64,000 bases of DNA, taken from contig JBKECI010000042.1 of the NCBI GenBank assembly GCA_047974405.1, forward strand, positions 1-64,000, read 5' to 3'. The notes under the pieces were generated by a model. It was not told where the DNA came from. It made no database searches and was given only the letters and a program-made list of their open reading frames with translations. A program made the position numbers and the translations under genes. The DNA is from UPXZ01 sp047974405. Its GTDB lineage: Bacteria > Bacteroidota > Bacteroidia > Bacteroidales > Paludibacteraceae. This document shows, one piece after another, positions 54,912-63,661 of the stretch (within the stretch, counting starts at the first letter, position 1; the number at the start of each line of letters is the position of its first letter).

Positions 54912-56882
54912 TTAATCTTTAGACAACGAAAACTGCGTTACTGTCCTTGGTAGCCAAACCCGCATTTTAGCTGGCTCTCTATTGTCCCATACATTATAAG
55001 GTATGGCTTTAAAAGTTACTATCTCGTTTTCCAAAGAGAGTTGGTCGGCAGTGGGTTTTATCACATTTCCCTCCCCTTGTATCGTATAAGTTCCGGAAAA
55101 GATACTTTTGTCATGTACAAATCTCAACTCTTTGACATCGGGTATAATCATTCTGTTCAGTTCAAATGAATTGTCGACACTTTCCAGACAAAACAGGATT
55201 GGACCTCGCTCCAACGCTACCTGCCCTCTATCGGCTACCACTTTTCCGTTGGCTATTACTCGATTGATATTCATCGGAATATACAAATTAATTTTGTCTC
55301 CTTTTTTCCACACCCTATCTATTACTACATATCCATCTTCTTCGAAGGTCAATATTTTTTTTCCGTTGATGGAAATTTTATATTTATCGTTCTTACTATT
55401 CAAATACGTATATAAATCACTCGGAACGGGTCTGTTTATTGCCCATCCGGGGATTCGCAAACGAACTGAAAATTGGGATTTGCGAGTGGGATTTATGGTG
55501 AATTCAATTTTTCCATCCCAAGGATAATTGCTACTTTGGCTTATTTCTATTTTTTGTTTTTTCTCCAAGATAATGGTTGCCTTACTACTTACAAATAGGT
55601 TTACATACAGGTTGTTTGCTCTTTGGGCATAAATATAGCCGGTTACGGAAGATAAGAAACGACACAAGTTGGTGGGACAGCACGAACAGTCGAACCACGC
55701 TTGACGCGTATAATTTCCATCGGAAGCCAAGGGATTAGGGTAAAAGAATTTGGTTCCGTCCAAACTTACGCCCGAGAGTACATTGTTGTACAAACTGCGC
55801 TCAAGTACATCAATATATTTTGACTGACCGTGGAGTTCAAACATTCTAAAATTCCAATATACGTTTGCAATGGCAGCGCAAGTTTCGTTATACGCAGTTT
55901 TGTTTGGTAACTCATAGTTATCTCCAAAGCGTTCGCCATCGCTTCTGGCACCGATACCCCCATTGATATAATATTTTTTCGAAACCATATTCTCCCAAAT
56001 ACTGTCTATCGCATTTAGATATTCCTTATTGCCAGTCAATGCAGCTACGTCTGCTACTCCCGAATAGAGGTAGGCTGCTCTCACAGCATGTCCTACAGCT
56101 TCCCGCTGCTCGATTATGGGGGCGTGGTCTTGCCAGTAAGTCCTATTTTTGTCTATCCGTTTTCCCCGGCAATCAATAAAGAATTTTGCCAAATTCAAAT
56201 ACTTTTTGTCTCCGGTAATTCGGTATAATCGTACCAATCCCATTTCCACTATTTCGTGTCCAGGGGTATCGTCCCTCAATCCAGACCCAAAAACTTGGGT
56301 AAGTAGGTCTGCGTTTTTTAAGGCGATATTGAGCAAACTCCGTTTTCCTGTGGCCAAATAATGTGCTGCCGCCGCTTCAAACAAGTGTCCCGAGTTGTAT
56401 AGTTCATGGCTTTGTTGCGATTCGTTTACCCACCTCTCTTTTCCTGCCCATCCAAATGGTTTTTCGGGATGGATGGTACGCGCCGTGTATAAATAGCCAT
56501 CTGGTTCCTGCGCTTTACCGACAATGATTATCAAACTGTCCACATACTTGTCTAAAACAGGATCGGGGTGTACCGTTAACGAAAAGGAAGCCCCTTCGAT
56601 GGTTTTGTAAATATCGGTGTCGTCAAAAGTGAAGGTGGTCAAAAACTTTCCACTTTTATTGGCTGCATTTGTAAAATTTTGCAAACGCCCGGTGGTTTCG
56701 CATTTTTGAAATGATGTCGGAATGGTAGATATACGATTGGTCTCTACACGAGATGACCAAAAACTATCGGTTAGTTTTACCTGATTGAACGGTACCCCCC
56801 GAAAAGGATAGTCGGTGGTTTGAGCTTGAATGGCGGATAACAAAAAACTTATGACAGTAACTTGTAACAGTGTTTTTTTCAT
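54912..56882 (-). CDS. Secreted GH127 beta-L-arabinofuranosidase
   Basis: 656 aa from the ATG at 56882 (the frame opens with a TTG nine nt earlier). Signal peptide ~1-20 (SAIQAQ). (alpha/alpha)6 barrel of the DUF1680 type. Zinc/catalytic set matching HypBA1: Glu333 and Cys335 in YNETCAAI, and Cys401-Cys402 in CSCCPTN; Cys402 or its equivalent is the nucleophile. C-terminal beta domains ~430-656. GH127 removes beta-L-arabinofuranose from plant glycoproteins; related GH146 acts on arabinan, and I cannot exclude it. Single gene. Confidence 0.92.
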   Translation of the reverse strand: MKKTLLQVTVISFLLSAIQAQTTDYPFRGVPFNQVKLTDSFWSSRVETNRISTIPTSFQKCETTGRLQNFTNAANKSGKFLTTFTFDDTDIYKTIEGASFSLTVHPDPVLDKYVDSLIIIVGKAQEPDGYLYTARTIHPEKPFGWAGKERWVNESQQSHELYNSGHLFEAAAAHYLATGKRSLLNIALKNADLLTQVFGSGLRDDTPGHEIVEMGLVRLYRITGDKKYLNLAKFFIDCRGKRIDKNRTYWQDHAPIIEQREAVGHAVRAAYLYSGVADVAALTGNKEYLNAIDSIWENMVSKKYYINGGIGARSDGERFGDNYELPNKTAYNETCAAIANVYWNFRMFELHGQSKYIDVLERSLYNNVLSGVSLDGTKFFYPNPLASDGNYTRQAWFDCSCCPTNLCRFLSSVTGYIYAQRANNLYVNLFVSSKATIILEKKQKIEISQSSNYPWDGKIEFTINPTRKSQFSVRLRIPGWAINRPVPSDLYTYLNSKNDKYKISINGKKILTFEEDGYVVIDRVWKKGDKINLYIPMNINRVIANGKVVADRGQVALERGPILFCLESVDNSFELNRMIIPDVKELRFVHDKSIFSGTYTIQGEGNVIKPTADQLSLENEIVTFKAIPYNVWDNREPAKMRVWLPRTVTQFSLSKD

Positions 56883-57162
56883 TGGCAACAAAAATTTGAC
56901 AGGTAAATTGTTATCGTTGATTGTCGTATAAAACCTATTTGTAAAATAAAAAACTTGCCTTTATGGCAACAAAATCAAAATATTACAAACAAAGATAGTT
57001 GTTTTTTTTAGACAATTTGTGGTAAAAACAAGTAAATTGTTGATAAAGTTGGAGATAGAAGTATTTTACGCATCACGGAGACACCCATATCATATGATTT
57101 ACAACAAATTAACAACTTTCAACATTTTGTAAAATCCGCTATCGTCTACTATGCCGGTTATA

Positions 57163-57425
57163 TAATAGACATTATACAGATTAGTTTGTTATGATTCTTA
57201 TTGTCAGTAAAATAGTCCAACTTCTCTTATCTCTTTCTCAGGAGATAGATTGTTTCAATCCCCCCTACTCTCTTTGCAAAGGGGGAATTTATCAAATCCC
57301 CTTTGGGCAAGGGAGATTTAGAGAATTTGTAATTTTCATTTTTAGTTCCCCATAGAAAAAAGATATATCGATTTATTTTTTTGATAGACAGATATATATT
57401 ATTCTAATTTATATAATCTCTAATA
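57163..57425 (-). repeat. MITE-like interspersed repeat, copy D
   Basis: About 263 bp, same orientation as copy C: begins TAATAGACATTATACAGATTAG and ends TTATATAATCTCTAATA. Interior ATCCCCCCTACTCTCTTTGC and ATCCCCTTTGGGCAAGGGAG align with the other copies; it is the most diverged. Confidence 0.87.
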
Positions 57426-57520
57426 CATCATTTTTTTACCCGTTACTATGCACTTATAGCATATGGCTTTGCCTATTACTTGTCCTGTAAAAGCAAAGTT
57501 AAAATTTCTCCTAAAGAGAC

Positions 57521-57551
57521 AAAAAAGCAATCTTCAAAGACTGCCTTTTTT
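57521..57551. terminator. Terminator-like hairpin
   Basis: AAAAAAGCAATCTT pairs with AAGACTGCCTTTTTT around a short loop, with a one-base bulge. It lies about 80 nt past the 3' end of the truncated PepSY-like copy on the minus strand. Confidence 0.55.
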
Positions 57552-57628
57552 CTTTTCAACTATTCTTACAATACCTCATAATCTGTGTCGGTACCGTTCA
57601 ATATAGATTTCAATATTTGCTTTGCGCA

Positions 57629-57910
57629 GGGTACAACAAAATTCCAGGTATTGGGTGCGATTAGAATCTTAATCGTTGTCTATTCGTATGAATGTACCGT
57701 TCATTTCAAATTCCAATTCTACGCTGTTGTTTAATTCTACCTGTTGGTAGTTCAATTCCAGTTCCCAATCGGCAATGACATTGGAGGCATAATTTCGCAA
57801 TACATAATCCAAGATAGCTTGCGGGATTACTGAGTTCGGGAGTTGGCTTGTGCCGTCAATATCTATGATTTCGCAAGCCGAATTAAAGTCCAACTCAAAA
57901 TTTCCCGACA
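57629..57910 (-). repeat. 282-bp direct repeat, left copy (3' part of a PepSY-like gene)
   Basis: Matches 62591-62872 base for base with no gaps and about 11 differences, all transitions by my reading. It carries the C-terminal ~79 codons of the lipoprotein gene at 62631-63065 plus its 3' flank. Confidence 0.92.
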
Positions 57911-57911
57911 T
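57669..57911 (-). pseudogene. Truncated PepSY-like protein fragment
   Basis: 80 codons, SGNFELDFNSACEIIDID onward, corresponding to the C-terminal half of the protein at 62631-63065 (few substitutions: VLRNYA for VSQNYA, IADWELELNY for ITDWELELNH). The signal peptide and N-terminal half are missing. The ATG is an accident of the breakpoint: the A comes from the nhaA fragment and TG from the Leu codon TTG of the parent. Unlikely to be made as a functional protein. Confidence 0.85.
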
Positions 57912-58225
57912 TTGCGAGGATTAGACAATTCTCCTCCTACAATCTCCCTTTTGAGTTCTAAGCCCACAACGAAGAGGAAAATAACCATCAGTCCGTCATT
58001 GACTCAGTGATGAATACTATATTCAAAAAATAGAATACCATCAAATATAAATCCCAGTTTATGCCCCAATACATGGGAATAATCTTCCGACCAAGGGAAA
58101 TTAGCCAGAATCATAGCGATGATAACACTCAGCCTGAGGAGTATACCTTCGGATTTTTCCTCTAACATAAATCGCTGAATAGGTTGAACTACCCTATCTA
58201 TGGGTTCTTTCTTTTCTCCTGTCAT
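57911..58225 (-). pseudogene. nhaA: Truncated Na+/H+ antiporter nhaA with nonsense codon
   Basis: From the ATG at 58225 the frame encodes IDRVVQPIQRFMLEEKSEG and LSVIIAMILANFPWSEDY, the N-terminal region of NhaA. An in-frame TGA at 58004-58006 stands where NhaA has the Trp of the WxNDGLM motif (TGG to TGA). Downstream the frame resumes as VNDGLMVIFLFVVGLELKRE and GGELSNPRK, unmistakable NhaA, then stops abruptly at 57911 where PepSY-like sequence begins. About 105 of ~390-440 codons remain. NhaA exchanges Na+ for H+ in the inner membrane; this copy cannot. Confidence 0.9.
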
Positions 58226-58659
58226 TTGTTTTTAAACTTTATAAGACACTGTAAAATGTCAGATACAATGGAAATATATCCTTGATAGCACATCTAACCG
58301 AAAGTCAAAAATAAAAATATTTTTTCAGTTACTTCTTATCTGATCATATTTATCTGACACGTTTCGGGTTATAATATTGCAGATCAGCCAGATAACAACT
58401 TTTAACATTGAGGGGCTTATATTTTTATTACTTTTGTCCCCGATATTGGGGAATCCGATATTGTTCAGGGTAGGTTTTACAATTACCTATTTACCTTTCT
58501 TTGTATACTCTGAACCCATTTTATTAATCTCATATAACCTGAGGGCAATTTATATCATTTGTGATGATAGGCTTTGCTGTGTGGCTATATCCAATGTGCT
58601 TATACGGCATACATTTCCATTCATTCTCATATGTGAGAATGTAGATTATTTTAAAAAAT
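58226..58659. other. Regulatory region between nhaA relic and porin gene
   Basis: About 430 nt, divergent. A 111-codon plus frame (58377-58712, TTG start) has no recognisable protein and runs into the porin gene; rejected. No clear promoter box stood out. CATTCTCATATGTGAGAATG at 58622-58641 is a near-palindrome ending 20 nt before the porin ATG and could be an operator. Confidence 0.45.
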
Positions 58660-59838
58660 ATGTTAAGACTTTTGTTGTTTATTACTCTTATTGTCTCGTT
58701 TCCCGGTTATAATATTTTGGCATCAGATAAAGTTCCCCGAAAAAAACATCTGAAAATAGGTGGAGCCGTACGCTTTAACACTGCCTCGGAAAACTATGAG
58801 TTATCGAATAAAGCCTTAGATGCCTATATGAAACTTGATACATGGTTCTTGTCGGCCGATGCCGAGTACGATGATTTTGACCTGAGCTTTCAGTATCGGT
58901 TTTATCCCGGATCAAAAGTACACTTTATACATCATGCCTATGTTGGATACAGGTTAAATGATAATTGGTATGCAAAATTAGGAGTTTTCCAAAAACCATT
59001 TGGAATAGCGCCGTCGGCATCTCATTCTTGGTGGTTCCAACTTCCATATTATATGGGACTGGAAGATACTTACGCAACCGGTATAGGTACTGAATACAAG
59101 ATCGAGAAGCTATCTGTTGATATGGCATATTTCAGACAGGCTGCACCAAAAGGGTTCCTAAGTTCAGAGTATGAAGATAATGCTGTAGGAAACAGCCGTT
59201 TTTCGTATGCTATTGTTCCCACAACAGGGCTTGTGGGAGAACACGGGAGTAGTGCATCTATACGGGAACTGGATCAATTTAACACACGCATACGTTACCG
59301 GATCAATGAAATAATAGAGGTTGGCCTATCCGGACAGTTGGGTAGTATCTACAATGAGACACTAAACAAAAGAAACTGGGGGCTGACTTGGGCAGCGCAC
59401 TCGGTACTCAATTATCAAAGATGGAATTTGAAGGCCGAAATCATCGGGTATAATTATAATGCCCAAAATGATGAAGGGTTATCTCTCGATGCCTTGCAAA
59501 TGGCAGCCTATGGTGCAGCCTACGATGTCACCGCCCGGGGTATGGTCTATACTTGCGGCATAGCATACACTATACCTGTCAATAGAAAGTTTATCCGGTC
59601 GGTTCAGCCCTATCTCGATTATTCGATGGTGGATAAGGGAATAAAAGGCTACTACAACACTCATCATCTTGTGCCGGGAGTGCTGATATCATCCGGCTCT
59701 ATTTATACATATGTAGATCTGGCCATCGGAAAGAATCAGCCTTGGCTTACGTCGGATTTTGGTAACGGCTTGGGCAACGGTGCAGAGAATGCCAGATGGA
59801 ATAGCAGGTTTAATATAAATATTGGTTATTATTTTTAA
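58660..59838 (+). CDS. Outer-membrane porin (OprP/DcaP-like)
   Basis: 392 aa with signal peptide ~1-21 (YNILAS). After it, alternating beta strands throughout (FDLSFQYRFYPG, FIHHAYVGYRLN, WYAKLGVFQKPFGI) and a C-terminal strand ending in aromatic NIGYYF, as outer-membrane barrels do. KLGVFQKPFG and LEDTYATGIG resemble phosphate-selective porin O/P-type proteins. The BCCT gene begins 55 nt after the stop in the same direction, so the porin may let the same osmolyte across the outer membrane. Ligand not determinable. Confidence 0.82.
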   Translation: MLRLLLFITLIVSFPGYNILASDKVPRKKHLKIGGAVRFNTASENYELSNKALDAYMKLDTWFLSADAEYDDFDLSFQYRFYPGSKVHFIHHAYVGYRLNDNWYAKLGVFQKPFGIAPSASHSWWFQLPYYMGLEDTYATGIGTEYKIEKLSVDMAYFRQAAPKGFLSSEYEDNAVGNSRFSYAIVPTTGLVGEHGSSASIRELDQFNTRIRYRINEIIEVGLSGQLGSIYNETLNKRNWGLTWAAHSVLNYQRWNLKAEIIGYNYNAQNDEGLSLDALQMAAYGAAYDVTARGMVYTCGIAYTIPVNRKFIRSVQPYLDYSMVDKGIKGYYNTHHLVPGVLISSGSIYTYVDLAIGKNQPWLTSDFGNGLGNGAENARWNSRFNINIGYYF

Positions 59839-59893
59839 GAAACGGACTCTTATAGTTCAACCCGAAGAATTAAATAGAAAAATAAATAAAAAC

Positions 59894-61906
59894 ATGGGAA
59901 AACGACAAAATTCCTTTAAAAAGGAACTTAACTTGAGAACAACATTTACAAAATCGGTGGCTCTTCCGGGGCTAATAATTATACTTATTGTATCGCTCTA
60001 TTGCGGTTTATTTCCTTCTGAGGCAAGTCTGCTACTGACACAGTTAAAATCTTACTTCTTCAATAATTTTAGTTGGTTCTACGTTCTGATGGTTACTATT
60101 TTCATTCTGTTCCTTATCATTATCGCACTCAGTAAATTGGGAAATATCAGATTGGGAGCAGACACGAGTAAACCCAAATATAGTTTCTTCTCATGGATTG
60201 CTATGTTGTTTGCTGCAGGTATGGGAATCGGGCTGATGTATTTCGGTGTAGCCGAAACTATCTCTCACTATGCCAATCCGGCAACCGACGATGTAGTAAT
60301 GAGAGCGAAAGAGGCACAGCTATATACATTCTTTCATTGGGGAATACATGCATGGGCAATATATGCAGTTATGGGATTGATACTTGCTTATTTTGCATAC
60401 CGATATAAATTGCCTTTAGCAATACGCAGTGGGCTATACCCTCTGTTGAAAGATAAAATAAACGGGCCTGTCGGGAGCATTGTTGACACATTTGCCCTTT
60501 GCAGTACATTTTTTGGTATTGCTACTACTCTGGGATTTGGTGTTGTGCAGCTCAATGCCGGGTTGGTTAAGATAGGAGTATTATCCGGGTCAAGTTTCAT
60601 CTTTCAGGCAATTATTGTTATCGTAGTGATGGTTATTGCTGTAACCTCTACCCTGACAGGATTGGACAAAGGGGTGAAAAAATTAAGCGAACTAAATCTG
60701 TCCCTCGCATTTATATTGATGATATTCGTCCTTATAGCCGGGCCTACAATATATATCCTGAGTACATTTAGCGAAGGGCTGGGTTATTACATCAGCAGTT
60801 TAGCTCATCTGACATTCAATACATTTGCTTACGAGACCGAAGGCCAAGCTTGGTTTTCGGGTTGGACTATTGTATACTGGGCCTGGTGGGTTTCTTGGGC
60901 TCCATTTGTCGGATTATTTATTGCCCGTATATCGAAGGGACGTACTATCCGTGAATATATCATAGCTGTTTTGATGATACCGTCTTTATTCAATTTTTTG
61001 TGGATGACTGTATTCGGAAGCAGTGCCGTATGGATAGATAAATTTGAGGCAAATGGGATACTCAGTTCACTGGCAAACAACGCGGATGTCTTATTGTTTA
61101 ACTTTTTCGAATATTTTCCATTAACTCCTGTACTTAATGTCTTGGCTATACTGATGATTGCGGTCTTTTTTATTACTTCTGCCGACTCAGGGATATTGGT
61201 AATGAATAGTATAGCATCAGGCGACAAACGGAATGCACCCAAATGGCAAAATGTATTCTGGGGAGTATTGCTGGTCATTCTCTCATTGGCATTGCTCAGA
61301 TCGGGAGGTCTGGAATCACTGCAAACAATGACTCTCATTTTTGCTCTACCTTTTGGCTTAATCATGCTTCTCCTCTGTTTTTGCCTGTGGAAAGCCTTAC
61401 GTGCTGACAACTTGTTTCATAATGCAAAATTACCCTATGGAAGTCAGGCTTGGAATGGGGGTCAATGGCAGGAACGGTTGAGCAGGATACTGGCCTTTTC
61501 GAGGAAGAAAGATATAAGAATGTTCCTGAATGAAACAGTTTTGGAAGCTTTTGAAGATGTGAAGGAGGAACTAAACCATAATAACATTGATGCAGACATC
61601 ACACAGGGAAAGGATAACGAATTATCTGTGGAACTGGTAATCAAGCACAATGTGATGCGAAATTTTCGTTACGGGGTCATGTGCGAGGCGCAAAATATAT
61701 CGGAATACCTAATCAATGAAGACAATGCACCCGATATAGATACCGATACGGCATATGTTCCTGTTACATACTTCAACGATGGGCGGCAAGGTAATAATAT
61801 CGAATATATGACTAAAAATGAAATAATAATAGACATCCTCAGAGAATATGAACGTTTTATCAGTCTGGTTTCCGATGAAAAGAATGAATTACTGATTATT
61901 AGATAA
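59894..61906 (+). CDS. BCCT-family betaine/carnitine/choline transporter
   Basis: 670 aa from the ATG at 59894; an earlier in-frame ATG at 59822 overlaps the porin gene and adds a non-homologous stretch. Twelve membrane helices with BCCT hallmarks: FAAGMGIGLMYFGVAE, FFHWGIHAWAIY, GLDKGVKKLSELNLSLA and the aromatic box WTIVYWAWWVSWAPFVGLFIARIS (read in parts). A long C-terminal cytosolic domain (~540-670) is charged, as in osmosensing members. Imports trimethylammonium compounds with Na+ or H+. Forms a unit with the porin; both lie inside the segment bounded by 282-bp direct repeats. Confidence 0.93.
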   Translation: MGKRQNSFKKELNLRTTFTKSVALPGLIIILIVSLYCGLFPSEASLLLTQLKSYFFNNFSWFYVLMVTIFILFLIIIALSKLGNIRLGADTSKPKYSFFSWIAMLFAAGMGIGLMYFGVAETISHYANPATDDVVMRAKEAQLYTFFHWGIHAWAIYAVMGLILAYFAYRYKLPLAIRSGLYPLLKDKINGPVGSIVDTFALCSTFFGIATTLGFGVVQLNAGLVKIGVLSGSSFIFQAIIVIVVMVIAVTSTLTGLDKGVKKLSELNLSLAFILMIFVLIAGPTIYILSTFSEGLGYYISSLAHLTFNTFAYETEGQAWFSGWTIVYWAWWVSWAPFVGLFIARISKGRTIREYIIAVLMIPSLFNFLWMTVFGSSAVWIDKFEANGILSSLANNADVLLFNFFEYFPLTPVLNVLAILMIAVFFITSADSGILVMNSIASGDKRNAPKWQNVFWGVLLVILSLALLRSGGLESLQTMTLIFALPFGLIMLLLCFCLWKALRADNLFHNAKLPYGSQAWNGGQWQERLSRILAFSRKKDIRMFLNETVLEAFEDVKEELNHNNIDADITQGKDNELSVELVIKHNVMRNFRYGVMCEAQNISEYLINEDNAPDIDTDTAYVPVTYFNDGRQGNNIEYMTKNEIIIDILREYERFISLVSDEKNELLIIR

Positions 61907-62590
61907 GATTAAATAACCATTTTTATCTAAAATCACAAGATTTGTCCCCTTAGTAACGGTAATAAAAATAACCTACTACTTTTACACTCACAGCATACCT
62001 TTTATGGTCAGCGAAGGGAAATCATGACATAATAAACAGAGAAGAAGCAAGGTCGTTTGTTTTGGGGATGAAGATCAAATTATTGAGCCGTGGTGGCAGC
62101 CGTATTGTTAGTGGAGCATTTGGTGTTAATACAAAGATCATTAGGAAAGGTAAAAAATAGCCGTCTTAGTTGCCAGATTCTACTATCAAACGTCTCCGAA
62201 AAGCAGGAGATGGGACTAAGTACTAGTCCCATCTCCTGAATGGATTAAAGCATTCGATCTGATTGTGAAATTAAGCACCACCGGTCTTCTCCAAAGCGAT
62301 GGTATAAAATAGACTTATCTAAATACGGTTCAAACAACGAAACAATTATCAATCAGAGGATAAGCACCGTCTCCTACATTGTAAGACAAATACGGAAACT
62401 TTAAGGATGAGAGCGATGTCTGAAAATGGAAACGAAAATAAGCAAAGAATACAGTTTATTTTCTCTACAAGGCAATTCTCTATGCTAAATCCCCGCTTTG
62501 ATTTGAAATACTTCGTATTTTATTCTACTTCTGCTAAGTCCTAAGTACATATAAATCGTTATTATTTAGTGATTACTACGTATTACTAAG
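61907..62590. other. Gene-free region with a perfect hairpin
   Basis: About 680 nt with no intact gene. A stop-bounded plus frame near 62020-62160 encodes REEARSFVLGMKIKLLSRGG and ends IIRKGKK without a credible start or family; it may be a relic. A perfect hairpin lies at 62204-62238. The right edge is the start of the 282-bp repeat. Confidence 0.4.
62204..62238. repeat. Perfect 15-bp hairpin
   Basis: CAGGAGATGGGACTA (62204-62218) and TAGTCCCATCTCCTG (62224-62238) with loop AGTAC. GC-rich for this genome and not followed by Ts on either strand. Confidence 0.85.
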
Positions 62591-62872
62591 GGGTACAACA
62601 AAATTCTAGGTATTGGGTGCGATTAGAATTTTAATCGTTGTCTATTCGTATGAATGTACCGTTCATTTCAAATTCCAATTCTACGCTGTTGTTTAATTCT
62701 ACCTGTTGGTGGTTCAATTCCAATTCCCAATCGGTAATGACATTGGAGGCATAATTCTGCGATACATAATCCAAGATAGCTTGCGGGATTACTGAGTTTG
62801 GGAGTTGGCTTGTACCGTCAATATCTATGATTTCGCAAGCCGAATTAAAGTCCAATTCAAAATTTCCCGACA
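62591..62872 (-). repeat. 282-bp direct repeat, right copy
   Basis: Counterpart of 57629-57910, same orientation, offset 4,962 bp. It lies within and just past the intact PepSY-like lipoprotein gene. Confidence 0.92.
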
Positions 62873-63065
62873 AATACAATTCGTATTTAGTTGTATTTCT
62901 TTCGGTATCTTTGATTGCCCTTACAATCCCATTTTCAGGAAAGTGGGTCGTTTTATAGGTCATAATTTTCGTTGGGATTTCGCTCTGGGATAAAATGTTA
63001 TCGTCATCGCATGATGCTACGATAATTACGAAAAACAATAGGCTCAAAAATTTAAGTGATTTCAT
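62631..63065 (-). CDS. PepSY-like lipoprotein
   Basis: 144 aa. Lipoprotein signal with Cys19 (FFVIIVASCDDD). One mature domain with HFPENGIVRAIKDTERNTTKYELYLSGNFELDF (read in parts) and AILDYVSQNYASNVITDWEL, matching the PepSY-like/DUF2874 pattern found in many small Bacteroidota periplasmic proteins. These may inhibit proteases or bind metals; the true role is unknown. It follows another PepSY-like gene by 106 nt, and a truncated duplicate lies 5 kb away. Confidence 0.85.
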   Translation of the reverse strand: MKSLKFLSLLFFVIIVASCDDDNILSQSEIPTKIMTYKTTHFPENGIVRAIKDTERNTTKYELYLSGNFELDFNSACEIIDIDGTSQLPNSVIPQAILDYVSQNYASNVITDWELELNHQQVELNNSVELEFEMNGTFIRIDND

Positions 63066-63171
63066 CTGTTGATATATATTTATCGTTTTTAATAGTTAGA
63101 TAAAATACCCTAATTATCATTTTCGGTCAGTTTCCGATTTGTTGCTTAACGGGCATTTCATATTCTCTTTT

Positions 63172-63600
63172 TTATTTAATTAATGTCCCATTTTTGTCTA
63201 TAAAAAGGATTTGTTCCAAATCTCTATTTTCAATTTCTATTTTGTAGCTAATATTATTGCCTTCGGTAATTTTTTCGACGTTATCTATTCTGTGCGAAGG
63301 GTAGTTCTTTTTTATTGTATTAATTACCACCTTGGGCAGCTCGCTTTTGGCTATTTCTTCTTCTACTTTTAGTTGTTTGCCATCGGCAGCGTACCATACC
63401 TCAAAATCTTTGTTCCAACCCTGTTCAAAATCTACGTTATACACATTGTTTTTCAACTCCCAATCCACGTCTTTAGCTTTTGGAAAATCCGAGTTGAATT
63501 GATTTATAACGACTGAGGGTACTTGATTTGTAGGAATATCTTGCGCAAACAACGCACCGCTAAACAGCAGCATTCCCAAACTTAAAATTTGCTTTTTCAT
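63172..63600 (-). CDS. Periplasmic PepSY-like protein
   Basis: 142 aa with signal peptide 1-19 (GALFAQD). Two PepSY-like half repeats: VPSVVINQFNSDFPKAKDVDWELKNNVYNVDFE and LPKVVINTIKKNYPSHRIDNVEK (read in parts), each a helix followed by W- or Y-containing strands. It lies 61 nt after a sensor kinase gene; PepSY-like proteins encoded next to two-component systems are common in Bacteroidota and may tune or report on the sensor. Inference only. Confidence 0.87.
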   Translation of the reverse strand: MKKQILSLGMLLFSGALFAQDIPTNQVPSVVINQFNSDFPKAKDVDWELKNNVYNVDFEQGWNKDFEVWYAADGKQLKVEEEIAKSELPKVVINTIKKNYPSHRIDNVEKITEGNNISYKIEIENRDLEQILFIDKNGTLIK

Positions 63601-63661
63601 TTTAGTTGTTTTTAAAATTATAAAGCAAAACTAAGGAGACATTCTGGAAAGAATTGGGAAT

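Larger units (their letters stand above)
56883..57628. other. Intergenic region with repeat copy D
   Basis: About 745 nt without a gene. It holds the upstream region of GH127, MITE-like copy D (57163-57425) and a terminator-like hairpin at 57521-57551. Confidence 0.5.

Noticed and set aside
16457..57425. CRISPR array
   Set aside because: The repeats are ~265 bp, far apart and in both orientations; no short regularly spaced repeats exist anywhere in the window.
58377..58712. 111-codon plus-strand frame before the porin
   Set aside because: TTG start, overlaps the porin's signal peptide in another frame, hydrophobic by composition only.
60829..61410. 193-codon minus-strand frame
   Set aside because: Fully antisense to the BCCT transporter; no recognisable protein features.
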